Shown piece by piece: positions 33,931 through 42,087 of a stretch of 64,000 bases of DNA. This DNA comes from Cyanobium usitatum str. Tous (GTDB taxonomy: Bacteria > Cyanobacteriota > Cyanobacteriia > PCC-6307 > Cyanobiaceae). Positions within the stretch are counted from its first letter, which is position 1. Each line of letters begins with the position of its first letter. Location: positions 868,001 to 932,000 of the forward strand of contig NZ_OY986431.1 of NCBI RefSeq assembly GCF_963920485.1. The letters are read 5' to 3'. A model generated the notes under the pieces. The model saw nothing but the letters and a program-made list of their open reading frames with translations, was not told the DNA's origin and made no database searches. The position numbers and the translations under genes were made by a program.

Positions 33931-34569
33931 ATGCCCATCACCCCCCGCTACGGCGACGCTCTGGCCTGGGCCGATGCACTACATCGCGACCAACAACGCA
34001 AGGGCAAAGCGGTGCCTTACATCTCCCACCTGATCGCCGTCAGTGGCCTGGTGTGGGAGGACGGCGGCACGGAGGATCAGGCGATTGCAGGCCTGCTGCA
34101 CGACGCGATCGAAGACGCCGGCCAGAGCCACAGCTCGATCGCTGAGCGGTTCGGGATCGCCGTAGCCGACATCGTGCGCGACTGCACCGACAACAGCGAG
34201 GAAGCACCGGCAGGCGAGAAGGAGCCGTGGCTGCTCCGCAAGACCCGCTACCTCGACGCCCTGGCGCACAAGCCCGAGACCTCCCCGCTTGTGACCGCCG
34301 CCGATAAGGCCCACAACGCCCGCGACATGGTGCTCGATGCCCGCCGCGATCCGGCGATGTGGGTCAAGTTCAATGCCGGGCTGGAGGGTTCAGCCTGGTA
34401 TCTGCTGCGCATGCATCAGCAGCTCAGCCATCGCCTGCCCCACAGCCGCTCCAGCGAACTTCTGGGGGAAGCGGTGCGCGAGATCCTGGCTAGTGCGCCT
34501 TTCCAGCGGATCGTGCCCGAGGGCATGGCGGCGGCCGTGTGGGCAGCCAGCTACGCCGAGCGTCAGTAA
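33931..34569 (+). CDS. HD hydrolase resembling small alarmone hydrolase (SAH)
   Basis: 212 residues, a single HD domain of the RelA/SpoT hydrolase type. Candidate metal ligands: H33 (YISHLIAVSGLV), H57-D58 in GLLHDAIED, the ED pair at 61-62, and D126 in TAADKAHNARDMV. FGIAVADIVRDCTD also matches the Rel hydrolase segment. There is no synthetase or TGS domain, so it would hydrolyse (p)ppGpp or a similar nucleotide (inference). About 30 bp downstream of the small membrane protein gene; no synthetase partner nearby. Confidence 0.8.
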   Translation: MPITPRYGDALAWADALHRDQQRKGKAVPYISHLIAVSGLVWEDGGTEDQAIAGLLHDAIEDAGQSHSSIAERFGIAVADIVRDCTDNSEEAPAGEKEPWLLRKTRYLDALAHKPETSPLVTAADKAHNARDMVLDARRDPAMWVKFNAGLEGSAWYLLRMHQQLSHRLPHSRSSELLGEAVREILASAPFQRIVPEGMAAAVWAASYAERQ

Positions 34570-35254
34570 GACTGGCGGACTGTGCCGGTCTCGTCAGTGC
34601 ATGCCCGCCTGGCCAGCGCATCGGCCCTGGCCCAGCAGCCGGTGCAGCCCCTCCCAAAAGTGAACGATTGCCCGCTGGGTTTCTATTTCTCCTGCAATTA
34701 TTTCGTTAAAAGCCGGTGAGGATCTACCTGCCTGCAGATCATGGTTGCTGTTCTTGCTGAGCTGCCTTGCCCCAAAGCGAGTTAGTACTGAGAGCGCTTT
34801 AGCCCGCAATCGCCACAAACAAAATAAAACCCCTGAGGAAGACCTCAGGGGCGCTGGCTAAGAACATTCCAATGGCAGTTGATAGAAGCTGCTGACGTTG
34901 GCACCTGGGGCCATGCATTCCAGGTGTGGGGCGGATGGTCCTCCTGAGGGCACCTGAGGCGGTGCGGCTGGAGTGTCGATCAGTCAGGCGCACAAGCTGA
35001 GCTGCACTGGGGAATGCTGCTCTCTTGCCCGGCTGAACGACCCGCCCACATTTAGATAAAGACTGTTGGAGCAGGGGCCTGCGGTCAGCTTGCTTCTGGA
35101 ACCTGGCGGGGTGGCGTGTCGTCCATGTTGGGCGCCTCCTGGGTTGATGGACACAGCATCGCTGAGCTAGCGGCTGAGCACAATCAGCTTTTAAACGCAT
35201 TGCCTCCAGCTGCAAATGGGAGCAGGGTGGAATTGCTTTGTGGCGTTGAGCAGC
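34570..35254. other. Long intergenic region without recognisable genes
   Basis: 685 bp between the HD hydrolase (plus) and DUF1651 (minus). It contains an intrinsic terminator on the minus strand at 34821-34851 but no convincing ORF; open frames there are short and overlap the terminator. It might hold a non-coding RNA transcribed leftwards. Confidence 0.5.
34821..34851 (-). terminator. Intrinsic terminator, minus strand
   Basis: Stem CCCCTGAGG / CCTCAGGGG (9 bp, 34830-34838 and 34843-34851) with an AAGA loop. Read on the minus strand it is followed by TTTTATTTT, the U-rich tract. The nearest gene upstream on that strand, DUF1651, ends about 400 bp away, so an untranslated RNA or a long 3' tail ends here. 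Confidence 0.85.
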
Positions 35255-35539
35255 TCAGTCCCTCCGCAATGGCGGAGGCGTCCACTGCGGCGCGCAGACC
35301 TGCCAGCCGGCTCTGCACTTCTTGGCCCAGAGCTTGATTGCTTCATCTCGCATCAGCTCCCTACAGTGTTTGAGCAGCGGTGGTTCCCCGCCGGGCATTA
35401 GTTCTCTAAAAGTCACCTCCAGGCTCTGGCTCCAGCGGTCGTAGCGGCGCGGCTGGAAATGGAGCACTTGGCGGCCATCGCTAAGCCAGCCCTCTTGCGG
35501 AGAAAGCGGCGGCCGGCCGGGCCTGTTCGTGACGTTCAT
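35255..35539 (-). CDS. DUF1651 family protein
   Basis: 94 residues. The conserved core GWLSDGRQVLHFQPRRYDRW, then PPLLKHCRELMRDEAIKLW and GWQVCAPQW, matches DUF1651, a short family largely restricted to marine and freshwater picocyanobacteria and often present in many copies. Function unknown; it is soluble and predicted alpha/beta. It lies in loosely packed accessory DNA. The ending TPPPLRRD is variable in the family. Confidence 0.82.
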   Translation of the reverse strand: MNVTNRPGRPPLSPQEGWLSDGRQVLHFQPRRYDRWSQSLEVTFRELMPGGEPPLLKHCRELMRDEAIKLWAKKCRAGWQVCAPQWTPPPLRRD

Positions 35540-35829
35540 CGAGAGCTGCTCAGGCCACCTCCGGCGCCCAGCCCCGCTGACGGCTCACTTACTCGGTCCA
35601 ACCCTGGCAGCGGCTGGTGAGCACCGGTATGCATTTCACACCGGCGTGATGCCAGAACCAGTGGCAGGTCATGCAGGCCTTGCGGCCATGGGTTCACGAG
35701 CACTTCGCTATCGCAATGGGGCCAGGGCCGGGGCAACGGAACACCCATAAACCCGTTAATGCATACTCGTGTACTAGCACGATTGCGGTGGAGGCGAGTT
35801 GTCGATGTTCCGCGGAGGCCTGCCGGCAT
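35540..35829. other. Intergenic DNA, nothing recognised
   Basis: About 290 bp between the DUF1651 gene and the small membrane protein gene. Open frames on both strands have low coding character (Pro/Arg/Gly-rich, no ribosome sites). No RNA or repeat seen. Confidence 0.4.
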
Positions 35830-36156
35830 TCAGCATCCCCCTGCTGGTGCTACTGGCAGGTCTTGCGCCTGTGGGCGGCGGCGTATGAACATCAAAAACT
35901 CCTGCCGCAATCGCTGGTGCAGCGGCGTGATGTCTACCATTTCGTCCCTGGAGGGCGAGTTGAGCGTCGCCGCAGTCCGCTCCACCTCTTTGCGGAGCTG
36001 ATGCATAACAGGAATGAGTAACAGGGCCGCCAGAAGGCTCGCGATCAGTAGCAATGGAAGGAGGCTGGCGGTCATGGCGATAAACACGACTACAGCGATG
36101 GCCTGACTATTCGCTAACAGCCATTTCGGCCTTGCCTTACCGGGCAGCTGCTTCAT
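35830..36156 (-). CDS. Small membrane protein
   Basis: 108 residues. A basic N-terminus (KQLPGKARPKW) precedes one long hydrophobic stretch (about residues 18-50, IAVVVFIAMTASLLPLLLIA then LLAALLLIP), probably two helices. A charged helical region (HQLRKEVERTAATLNSPSRDEM) follows with a basic, Pro-rich end. No family known. It is on the same strand as the DUF389 gene, 271 bp downstream of it. The hydrophobic profile supports a real gene; the C-terminal end is less certain. Confidence 0.5.
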   Translation of the reverse strand: MKQLPGKARPKWLLANSQAIAVVVFIAMTASLLPLLLIASLLAALLLIPVMHQLRKEVERTAATLNSPSRDEMVDITPLHQRLRQEFLMFIRRRPQAQDLPVAPAGGC

Positions 36157-36427
36157 GGGCCAACGCTAATAATCCTTACCGCTGCCGCTGCCCACACTGC
36201 TGGATGGATCACTCTTGCCTGAGCAAATTTTTAGCAGTAGGAGAATATTTTGAGGCAAACTTGTAAGTAGATTTATTAGTCTGATCCCGCTGGATTGTTC
36301 CCTGGAGACACGCAGGATCACGCCTAACTGCGGCATGCGCAAATGGTGGCCGCCCTGAGCGGCAAGGATGTAAGTGGAGCTTGGCCGACCCGAGGTTGCT
36401 GCAGCGCTAGAAACGACTTTTGGTTTG

Positions 36428-37549
36428 CTAATTATTTTTAGCCTGCTGCTGCTGGGGCAGCGGCGGCAGTGGTGGCGGTGGCATTAGTTCCAGACTTGGC
36501 GGGTTGGGAGCAGTCTCCGGGCCAATCAGGTCCACGGCAATGCGTTGCACTACCAGCCGGAAGCGGAGTGGTGACTGGGTCTTGTTGATGAAGGCCTGCA
36601 CGCTCGCCACCTGAGCCGAGGTAGGCAGGAAAGGATCCGTCACCCGCACTTGGGCGCGAATCAAGGGAGGATTCTTCTGCCAGTCAATCGAAAGGCCCAC
36701 CAGATCGATGGCTGGATCCCCACCGAGGGTGATCGTGCTGCTGCGCAATCGCTGCTCGATCACCTGCTCTACATCCTTGGCTTTTGACTCTTGCCGTGAT
36801 TGGTTCAGCAACCGCAAGAAGCTGCTTCCCAGTGGAATCACAAGTAATGCCGTGAGCCCAACGCTGGTGAGGCCGAGCCGGCTTCGAAATAGGCGGCTGC
36901 GGTCCACCCGCTCCAAGGCAGCCAGTGCCGCCATCGCCCCAACCATGATGCCCAGCAAGTTGGTGGCGAACAAAAGCAAAGCACCGTATGCCTCAACCCA
37001 GAGCGACGAGGCCAGCAAGATACCAATTACACACATAGGCGGCACCAAGGCCACGGCGATCGCCAGGCCGGCCAAGGCCGAGATCGCGTCCCTGCGGAGC
37101 TTTGCGAACATCGCAACCGCACCGGATACCAGCGCCACCCCCAGATCCAGCAGGTTTGGGCTGGTGCGGTTCATTACTTCGCTGCCAAAGGTAGGGAATG
37201 CCACCAGACGGCCAAGCACCATTGCCAGCAGCATGCAGATCACTACTCCAAGCAGCAGGGTGCGAAGGGCGCGTAGAAACATGGGAAGTCGCCCGCGCAG
37301 GATCTCGAAGGCCATGGCCTGCAGCGGCATGATCCAGGGGGCCACAACCATTGCGCCGATCACAACGCTGGTGCTGTTGCCCAGCAGGCCAAGGGTGGCG
37401 ATCAAGGAGGAGCCCACCGTTAGCACCACGAACACCAAATTAAAGCTGGCGTCCTGCTCGAACTCCCTGCTGAGGGCATCGAGACGGGTGTTATCTGGCG
37501 CGGTGGTTGCGGTCATTGGGCAGCCCTCACACGGGTCAGGGCCCATCAT
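36428..37549 (-). CDS. DUF389 membrane protein
   Basis: 373 residues. The N-terminal half is a bundle of hydrophobic helices with the DUF389 signature NLVFVVLTVGSSLIATLGLL and VVIGAMVVAPWIMPLQAMAF, then helices to about residue 260. A soluble C-terminal domain (about 265-345) is followed by a Pro-rich tail (PPPPLPPLPQQ). Family function is unknown; distant relation to transporters is suspected. The start could be the ATG 11 codons downstream (MTATTAPDN), typical in length. Confidence 0.85.
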   Translation of the reverse strand: MMGPDPCEGCPMTATTAPDNTRLDALSREFEQDASFNLVFVVLTVGSSLIATLGLLGNSTSVVIGAMVVAPWIMPLQAMAFEILRGRLPMFLRALRTLLLGVVICMLLAMVLGRLVAFPTFGSEVMNRTSPNLLDLGVALVSGAVAMFAKLRRDAISALAGLAIAVALVPPMCVIGILLASSLWVEAYGALLLFATNLLGIMVGAMAALAALERVDRSRLFRSRLGLTSVGLTALLVIPLGSSFLRLLNQSRQESKAKDVEQVIEQRLRSSTITLGGDPAIDLVGLSIDWQKNPPLIRAQVRVTDPFLPTSAQVASVQAFINKTQSPLRFRLVVQRIAVDLIGPETAPNPPSLELMPPPPLPPLPQQQQAKNN

Positions 37550-37891
37550 CGTTTGAGATTACGCTGAGATCACGCAAACTGAGGCCTAGATTGGAACATC
37601 AGGCTACCGGTGTAGGAATCGTAGCGGGTGCTCTGGAGCTGAAATTGGAATCAGCGTTGCGGCATTTTCGGGCGGGCGATCAGAAATAGCTCTCGCTCAA
37701 GACAGAACTGCCTAACCCAGACTTAGCAAGGCATCACCACGCTGCCTTGCTCGGCATGGAGGATGTGTCTCTTCCAGGTGTGATGGCCTAGTTTTTGTAA
37801 CTGCTGGTGGGGAAGAAAACACTGGGTGGCACGATCAGCTTGTGCAGCCCCAATGACGATTGCGAACCGGGAGTTTAATAAGCGCGGCCCC
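37550..37891. other. Intergenic DNA, nothing recognised
   Basis: 342 bp upstream of the DUF389 gene and downstream of the small secreted-protein gene. No ORF of coding character, RNA or repeat could be supported. Confidence 0.4.
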
Positions 37892-38149
37892 TCAGAAGAT
37901 CCCCAGCGTCTTCTTTTTGCAGTAGCCCGCCCCGATATTCATCCAGCCCGAGAGACAGGGCTTGCCGTTGCTGGGCTGCACCTCGTAATAAATTAGCGAA
38001 TTGCAGTGCTGCTTGAGATCATTCACATACCCCATAGGACAGTCGTCGTAGCCCGGCAGCTTGGGAATATGCTTTTGGGCCAAGGCCGGCCCAGCGCCCA
38101 GCGGCAGAATCAGAAGAGCAGTGGCTAGGGCGAGGGGTGGCTTCGGCAT
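37892..38149 (-). CDS. Small exported cysteine-containing protein
   Basis: 85 residues from ATG 38149, with a strong AGGAGG ribosome site 9 bp upstream. A clear Sec signal peptide: PKPPLALATALLILPLGAGP then ALAQ, cleavage probably after ALA. The mature part is about 60 residues with four cysteines (DDCPMGY, QHCNSL, KPCLSG, GYCKKK), which could make two disulfides. No family recognised. The IS256 element's left end lies about 50 bp upstream of the start, which may have altered its promoter. Confidence 0.8.
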   Translation of the reverse strand: MPKPPLALATALLILPLGAGPALAQKHIPKLPGYDDCPMGYVNDLKQHCNSLIYYEVQPSNGKPCLSGWMNIGAGYCKKKTLGIF

Positions 38150-38207
38150 CAATAGGTTCCTCCTTAACTCCCAATCTAAGCCAAGTAGTAGGAGCGGCGT
38201 CCCAGCA

Positions 38208-38220
38208 AGTGGTGTAACTC
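38208..38220 (+). repeat. IS256 left inverted-repeat core
   Basis: agtggtgtaactc; the same sequence occurs inverted at 39765-39777. The similarity extends imperfectly outward for about 11 bp and inward for about 10 bp. Confidence 0.8.
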
Positions 38221-38226
38221 GGGGGG

Positions 38227-38253
38227 GTCAGCCCCGGCGTAGCCGGGGCTGAC
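38227..38253. other. Strong hairpin just inside the IS left end
   Basis: Perfect 12-bp inverted repeat GTCAGCCCCGGC / GCCGGGGCTGAC with a 3-base loop, GC-rich and without a T run. Placed between the left end and the transposase start, it may block read-through transcription or translation into the transposase, as subterminal hairpins do in other IS elements (inference). Confidence 0.7.
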
Positions 38254-38342
38254 GGCTCGCCTCCCTCACGTCTGTGCTGTGGCAATGGGTGGGCCGGTCT
38301 GTGACCCTGTTCGGAGCACTACCACCGAACCGAACACAGACC

Positions 38343-39599
38343 ATGACCCTTACCCATAGTGGCGCCTCCGAGCTGGCTCAGCTCATGGAGGGCACCACCG
38401 CTGGCGCCCTGATCCCTGAGATCGTGCGCCGGGGCTTCCAGGAACTGCTGGAAGCCGAGGTCTCCGCGGCCATTGGTGCCACGCGCCATGAGCGCTGCCC
38501 TGACGAGCGCTCCACCCACCGCAACGGCTACCGCCAGCGGCTGCTCACCACCCAGGTGGGCGATCTCAGCCTGGCTATCCCCAAACTGCGTCAGGGCAGC
38601 TTCTTCCCCGACTGGCTCGAGCCGCGCCGCAGGGTCGACAAAGCTCTTTACGCCGTGGTGATGGAGGCCTACACCGGCGGCATCTCCACACGGAAGGTCG
38701 ACTCCCTGGTGGAGGCGCTGGGCGGCGCCAGCGGCATCTCCAAATCGGAGGTGAGCCGCATCTGCGCTGGACTCGACGAGCAGGTGAAGGCCTTTCTGGG
38801 CCGGCCTTTGGACCATGCCCGCTTCCCCTACCTCTACCTCGACGCCACCTACCTCCACGGCCGCCTGGGCTGCAACATGCAGGTCTGTTCCAGGGCCGTT
38901 GTCGTCGCCATCGGCATCAACGGCCTCGGTTACCGCGAGGTCCTCGGCATCGCCGTTGGCGACAGTGAGGCCGAGGGCTTCTGGCGCCAGTTCCTGGGCT
39001 CGCTCAAAGAGCGTGGTTTGACTGGCACACGACTGGTGATCTCCGATGCTCACCTGGGGCTGACGGCGGCGATCAAGCGCATGTTCCAGGGCAGCAGCTG
39101 GCAGCGGTGCCGGGTGCACTTTCTGCGCAACCTGCTCAGCCATGTGCCCAAAGCCGGCCAGGACATGGTGGCCGCTGCCATGAAAGCGGTGTTCGTCATC
39201 CAGGCCCCCGATCAGGTGCGCTCCCACTGGCAGCGAGTCACCGAGATGCTCCGCAAGCAGTTCCCGACAGCTGTGCCCGTGATGGACGCCGCCCGAGACG
39301 ACGTGCTGGCCTTCCTCCACTTTCCCCAGGAGCACTGGCGCAAGGTGTGGAGCACCAACCCGCTCGAGCGGCTCAATAAGGAGATCAAACGCCGCACCAA
39401 CGTGGTCGGCATCTTCCCCAACGACGCTGCGATCGTGCGGCTGGTGGGCAGCCAGCTGCTGGAGCAGCAGGAGGAATGGCAGCTGGAGCGCCGCCGGTTC
39501 TTCTCCGAGGCGACCATGGCCAAGATCCCGGAACCAGAAGAGCCGCTGGAGCTCACTGATGCTGATCCGACTGCCCAGCCGTCAGCAATCACCAGCTGA
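38343..39599 (+). CDS. IS256-family transposase
   Basis: 418 residues from ATG 38343; the frame is open upstream but this ATG gives the usual N-terminus. DDE catalytic residues appear as D about 166 in YLYLDATYLHGR, D about 235 in LVISDAHLGL and E about 342 in STNPLERLNKEIKRRT. The RNGYRQRLLTTQVGDLSL segment is the N-terminal domain typical of mutator/IS256 transposases. No frameshift or stop is seen, so the element looks intact. Confidence 0.95.
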   Translation: MTLTHSGASELAQLMEGTTAGALIPEIVRRGFQELLEAEVSAAIGATRHERCPDERSTHRNGYRQRLLTTQVGDLSLAIPKLRQGSFFPDWLEPRRRVDKALYAVVMEAYTGGISTRKVDSLVEALGGASGISKSEVSRICAGLDEQVKAFLGRPLDHARFPYLYLDATYLHGRLGCNMQVCSRAVVVAIGINGLGYREVLGIAVGDSEAEGFWRQFLGSLKERGLTGTRLVISDAHLGLTAAIKRMFQGSSWQRCRVHFLRNLLSHVPKAGQDMVAAAMKAVFVIQAPDQVRSHWQRVTEMLRKQFPTAVPVMDAARDDVLAFLHFPQEHWRKVWSTNPLERLNKEIKRRTNVVGIFPNDAAIVRLVGSQLLEQQEEWQLERRRFFSEATMAKIPEPEEPLELTDADPTAQPSAITS

Positions 39600-39764
39600 A
39601 GCGCAACACATCCTTCCTCGATCTACACAGAACAGATCGATCGCTGAGTTTCCAATTCAGCGATCAGGGTTCATAGTGGATAAACGGAGCTGAGTAATCA
39701 GCTTCCAAGCAGTCACCCCTTGACTGCATCTGTTCACCCTCCGGAAAGGGTCACAGGACCGCCT

Positions 39765-39777
39765 GAGTTACACCACT
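39765..39777 (-). repeat. IS256 right inverted-repeat core
   Basis: gagttacaccact, the reverse complement of the left core agtggtgtaactc (12 of 13 exact across the core, first base on the element side differing). It also encodes the last codons of the truncated sigma gene. Confidence 0.8.
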
Positions 39778-39974
39778 CGGAGGGGCGCTACCCGCACCCG
39801 ATCGCGCAGGTGATGCTGCAGGGCTTCTCTCGCTAGCTGGAACAGATCCTCGCGCTCAAACAAAGGGAAGAAGCGGCGGGCTACAGCAGAGGCAACGGCA
39901 TCAGCCAGGGGCAGGTGCTCCAGCACCAGGGCATCGCGGGCACGGAGGGCAGAGCGGGAAAGCGGGGCAGCCAT
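39768..39974 (-). pseudogene. Truncated sigma-70 family factor next to the IS
   Basis: 68 codons: RDALVLEHLPLADAVASAVA then FEREDLFQLAREALQ match sigma-70 region 2 openings (the conserved 'H-L-P-L-V' and 'D-L-x-Q' elements). The frame then jumps to HHLRDRVRV, which in intact group-3 sigma factors lies tens of residues further on, and ends inside the IS inverted repeat. I infer an internal deletion plus loss of the 3' half at the insertion. The missing part is not found on the other side of the element. Confidence 0.6.
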
Positions 39975-40144
39975 CTGGGGACGGCAGAGAACCCCACCCC
40001 CAACGGCCAGCCACAGGGATGTGACAAGGACGCCCCAACGGGGCGCATGGCCCGATCCTTGACGCAGCGCGAGGACTGGACGAGGGATTTAGGTGGGTGT
40101 TTGACGGCCTGGTGGCAAGCCAACCCTGAGCAAGCATCCCTCGT

Positions 40145-41008
40145 CTACATCAGGGCAGAGCCGTGCTTGCGAGCCAACACGGCCGGGAACATCCGCTGCT
40201 CGTCGTAGTGCACGCTGATCACCTCCAAGCCGGCCTCGGCCAGCTGTTCATGGGTGGTGGTCTCATCCCGGTGGCACATCCAGCGCACCGGCACTACATC
40301 TTGGAACAGCAGGCGCTGCTGCTCCAGGTCGGCCCGCGAGTAGGGCTTCCAGTGATCGGGCGGGGTGATGAAACTGACGATGAACACCCCCTCTGGCCGC
40401 AGGGCCTCGGCTACCTGGCGGTAAAAGGCTGTGCAGAGCTGGTCGTCGTCGACGTAGATGTTCAGGCCGTTGCTGGTGATCAGATCCCAGCGCCCCTGGC
40501 AGTCCAGTTGCCAGGCATCCCGCTGTTCGCACGCCATGGCCACGGGGGTGTGACGCTCGCGGTGGTTGTGCAGCGCAGCGTCCAGCGCCTTGGCATCGAG
40601 ATCAATGGCGGTGAGGTTGACGTCATGGCATGCCGCGTAGTCCAGTGTCAGCAGGTCGTCCATCAGCCCCGATGGCAAGGAGGCGAGTTGCATGCCGGAT
40701 CGCACCAACGGCTGGGTCAGCCCACGCATGAGACAGAAGCGCTGCTGCGTCGCCAGCAGGAGCGGACAGCGCTCCAGCAACCAAGTCTCCAGGTCACCCA
40801 GGGGCGATCCATCACTGCTGAGCCGGGTTTGTGAGCCGCGTTCGGGGTACAGCAGCACGTAGGAGGTCCACTGACCGTTCAGGCCCAGGTTGTTGAGCAG
40901 GTACCGGCCCAGCTCAAACTCGCTGAGCTCCGCCCGCAGCCGGGCCACTTCCGAGGGGGTCTCCCCAGCCGTCGAGGTGGTGCTGTGACCGTGGGAAAGG
41001 ATGTCCAT
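40145..41008 (-). CDS. SAM-dependent methyltransferase, class I
   Basis: 287 residues from ATG 41008 (MDILSHGHST); the frame is open upstream but without conserved character. Rossmann-type core: the first part (LPSGLMDDLLTLDY) and VNLTAIDLDAKALDAALHNH give the acidic SAM-ribose position, WDLITSNGLNIYVDDDQLC is motif II/III, and LRPEGVFIVSFITPP the later strand. A substrate-recognition N-terminal region of about 120 residues precedes it. Substrate unknown. Divergent from the EVE-HNH gene with a 137-bp gap. Confidence 0.8.
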   Translation of the reverse strand: MDILSHGHSTTSTAGETPSEVARLRAELSEFELGRYLLNNLGLNGQWTSYVLLYPERGSQTRLSSDGSPLGDLETWLLERCPLLLATQQRFCLMRGLTQPLVRSGMQLASLPSGLMDDLLTLDYAACHDVNLTAIDLDAKALDAALHNHRERHTPVAMACEQRDAWQLDCQGRWDLITSNGLNIYVDDDQLCTAFYRQVAEALRPEGVFIVSFITPPDHWKPYSRADLEQQRLLFQDVVPVRWMCHRDETTTHEQLAEAGLEVISVHYDEQRMFPAVLARKHGSALM

Positions 41009-41145
41009 GCGTACTGAGGCCTTGTCCGGTTGGAGGATGGAAGGTTGCTCCTGGCCATCAGAGCATTGAGCGCACCCTCGGCGGCCGTGGTCGAGGCGGC
41101 GATTGTTCGCCTGGGCTACAACAGGGCAATAGCCAGCCAGGATCA

Positions 41146-42087
41146 ATGCCCTCCTACTGGTGGGTGAACCACAAACAGACCTACCGGCAGGAGACCGACG
41201 GGGGTTACATCTGGTCGCCGAAGGCCAATGCCAACGGCGCCCGCAATGTGAGCTACGACAACCTCACCCGCTGCCAGCGGGGGGATGTGGTGTTCAGCTA
41301 TGCGAATGGGCGCATTAGCCAGTTGGGCCTGGTGGAAACGGCGGCGGTCACGGCCACTAAGCCCCCAGAGTTCGGCTCAGCAGGGGAGAACTGGAGCCAG
41401 GAGGGCTGGCTGGTGCGGGTGAACTGGCAGCCGCTGCTCCAGGCCCTGGTGCCGCAGACCTTCTTTGAGTTGCTGCAGCCGCTGCTGCCAGAACGCCACA
41501 GCCCGATCAGCACCAGCACGGGCCGAGGCAATCAGGGGGTGTACCTGGCGTGGCTGAGCGAAACCCTGGGCCTGTTGCTGCTGAAGCTGATAGAAGACCA
41601 CGCCGATGCAGCGGTGAGGGTGCACCTGGTGGTGCTGGCGGAAGAGGGCGCCTACACCGAGGCCCTGCTCGACGACATGCAGCGGCTGCGGGAGGTGCCC
41701 AGCAGCACCGAGCGCGATGCGCTCACCAAGGCGCGGCTGGGGCAGGGGTTATTTCGCCATCGGGTGTCTGAACTGGAGCCGACTTGCCGGGTCACGGGCC
41801 TGGCGCGGCAGCAGTTCCTGGTGGCGAGCCACATCAAACCCTGGCGATCCTGCGACAACAGTGAACGGCTGAGCGGAGCCAATGGCCTGCTGCTCTCCCC
41901 CCATGTGGACAAGCTATTTGATCGCCATTGGATCAGCTTCGATTCAGGCGGCGAGCTGATCTGGCAGCACGAGGCAGCAGGCGAGGCCTTGCGCTGCTGG
42001 GGCATCGAAGGATCGAACCTGATCCGGCCGTTCAGTCGCGATCAGGAGCAGTTTCTCAGCGCCCATCGGCAGGAGTTGCGGCGCTGA
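41146..42087 (+). CDS. EVE-like / HNH endonuclease (putative Type IV restriction)
   Basis: 313 residues. The N-terminus (about 1-150) resembles an EVE/PUA-like modified-base reader: YWWVNHKQTYRQETDGGYIW, GDVVFSYANGRISQLGLVE. The C-terminal part is an HNH_2-type nuclease: TCRVTGLARQQFLVASHIKPW (about 212-233) and NGLLLSPHVDKLFDRHWISF with the Asn, His and Asp of the site. EVE-HNH combinations are regarded as modification-dependent restriction systems against phage DNA (family knowledge). Stand-alone gene, no specificity partner. Methyltransferase divergent next door. Confidence 0.82.
   Translation: MPSYWWVNHKQTYRQETDGGYIWSPKANANGARNVSYDNLTRCQRGDVVFSYANGRISQLGLVETAAVTATKPPEFGSAGENWSQEGWLVRVNWQPLLQALVPQTFFELLQPLLPERHSPISTSTGRGNQGVYLAWLSETLGLLLLKLIEDHADAAVRVHLVVLAEEGAYTEALLDDMQRLREVPSSTERDALTKARLGQGLFRHRVSELEPTCRVTGLARQQFLVASHIKPWRSCDNSERLSGANGLLLSPHVDKLFDRHWISFDSGGELIWQHEAAGEALRCWGIEGSNLIRPFSRDQEQFLSAHRQELRR

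Larger units (their letters stand above)
38197..39788 (+). mobile_element. IS256-family insertion sequence
   Basis: A transposase gene flanked by imperfect terminal inverted repeats. Left end (38197-38229) and right end (39756-39788, reversed) share gtggtgtaactc exactly, with partial matches on both sides (gcg-ccc outward, gg-ggtc inward). A second internal pair, ctgtgaccct at about 38299 and its reverse at about 39750, strengthens the pairing. Exact termini are uncertain by some bases; no 8-9 bp target duplication was found. The right end abuts a truncated sigma-factor gene. Confidence 0.8.

Noticed and set aside
38189-39797. Target site duplication of the IS256 element
   Set aside because: The 8-9 bases outside the proposed ends (taggagcg left, tacccgca right) do not match, and the exact ends are uncertain.
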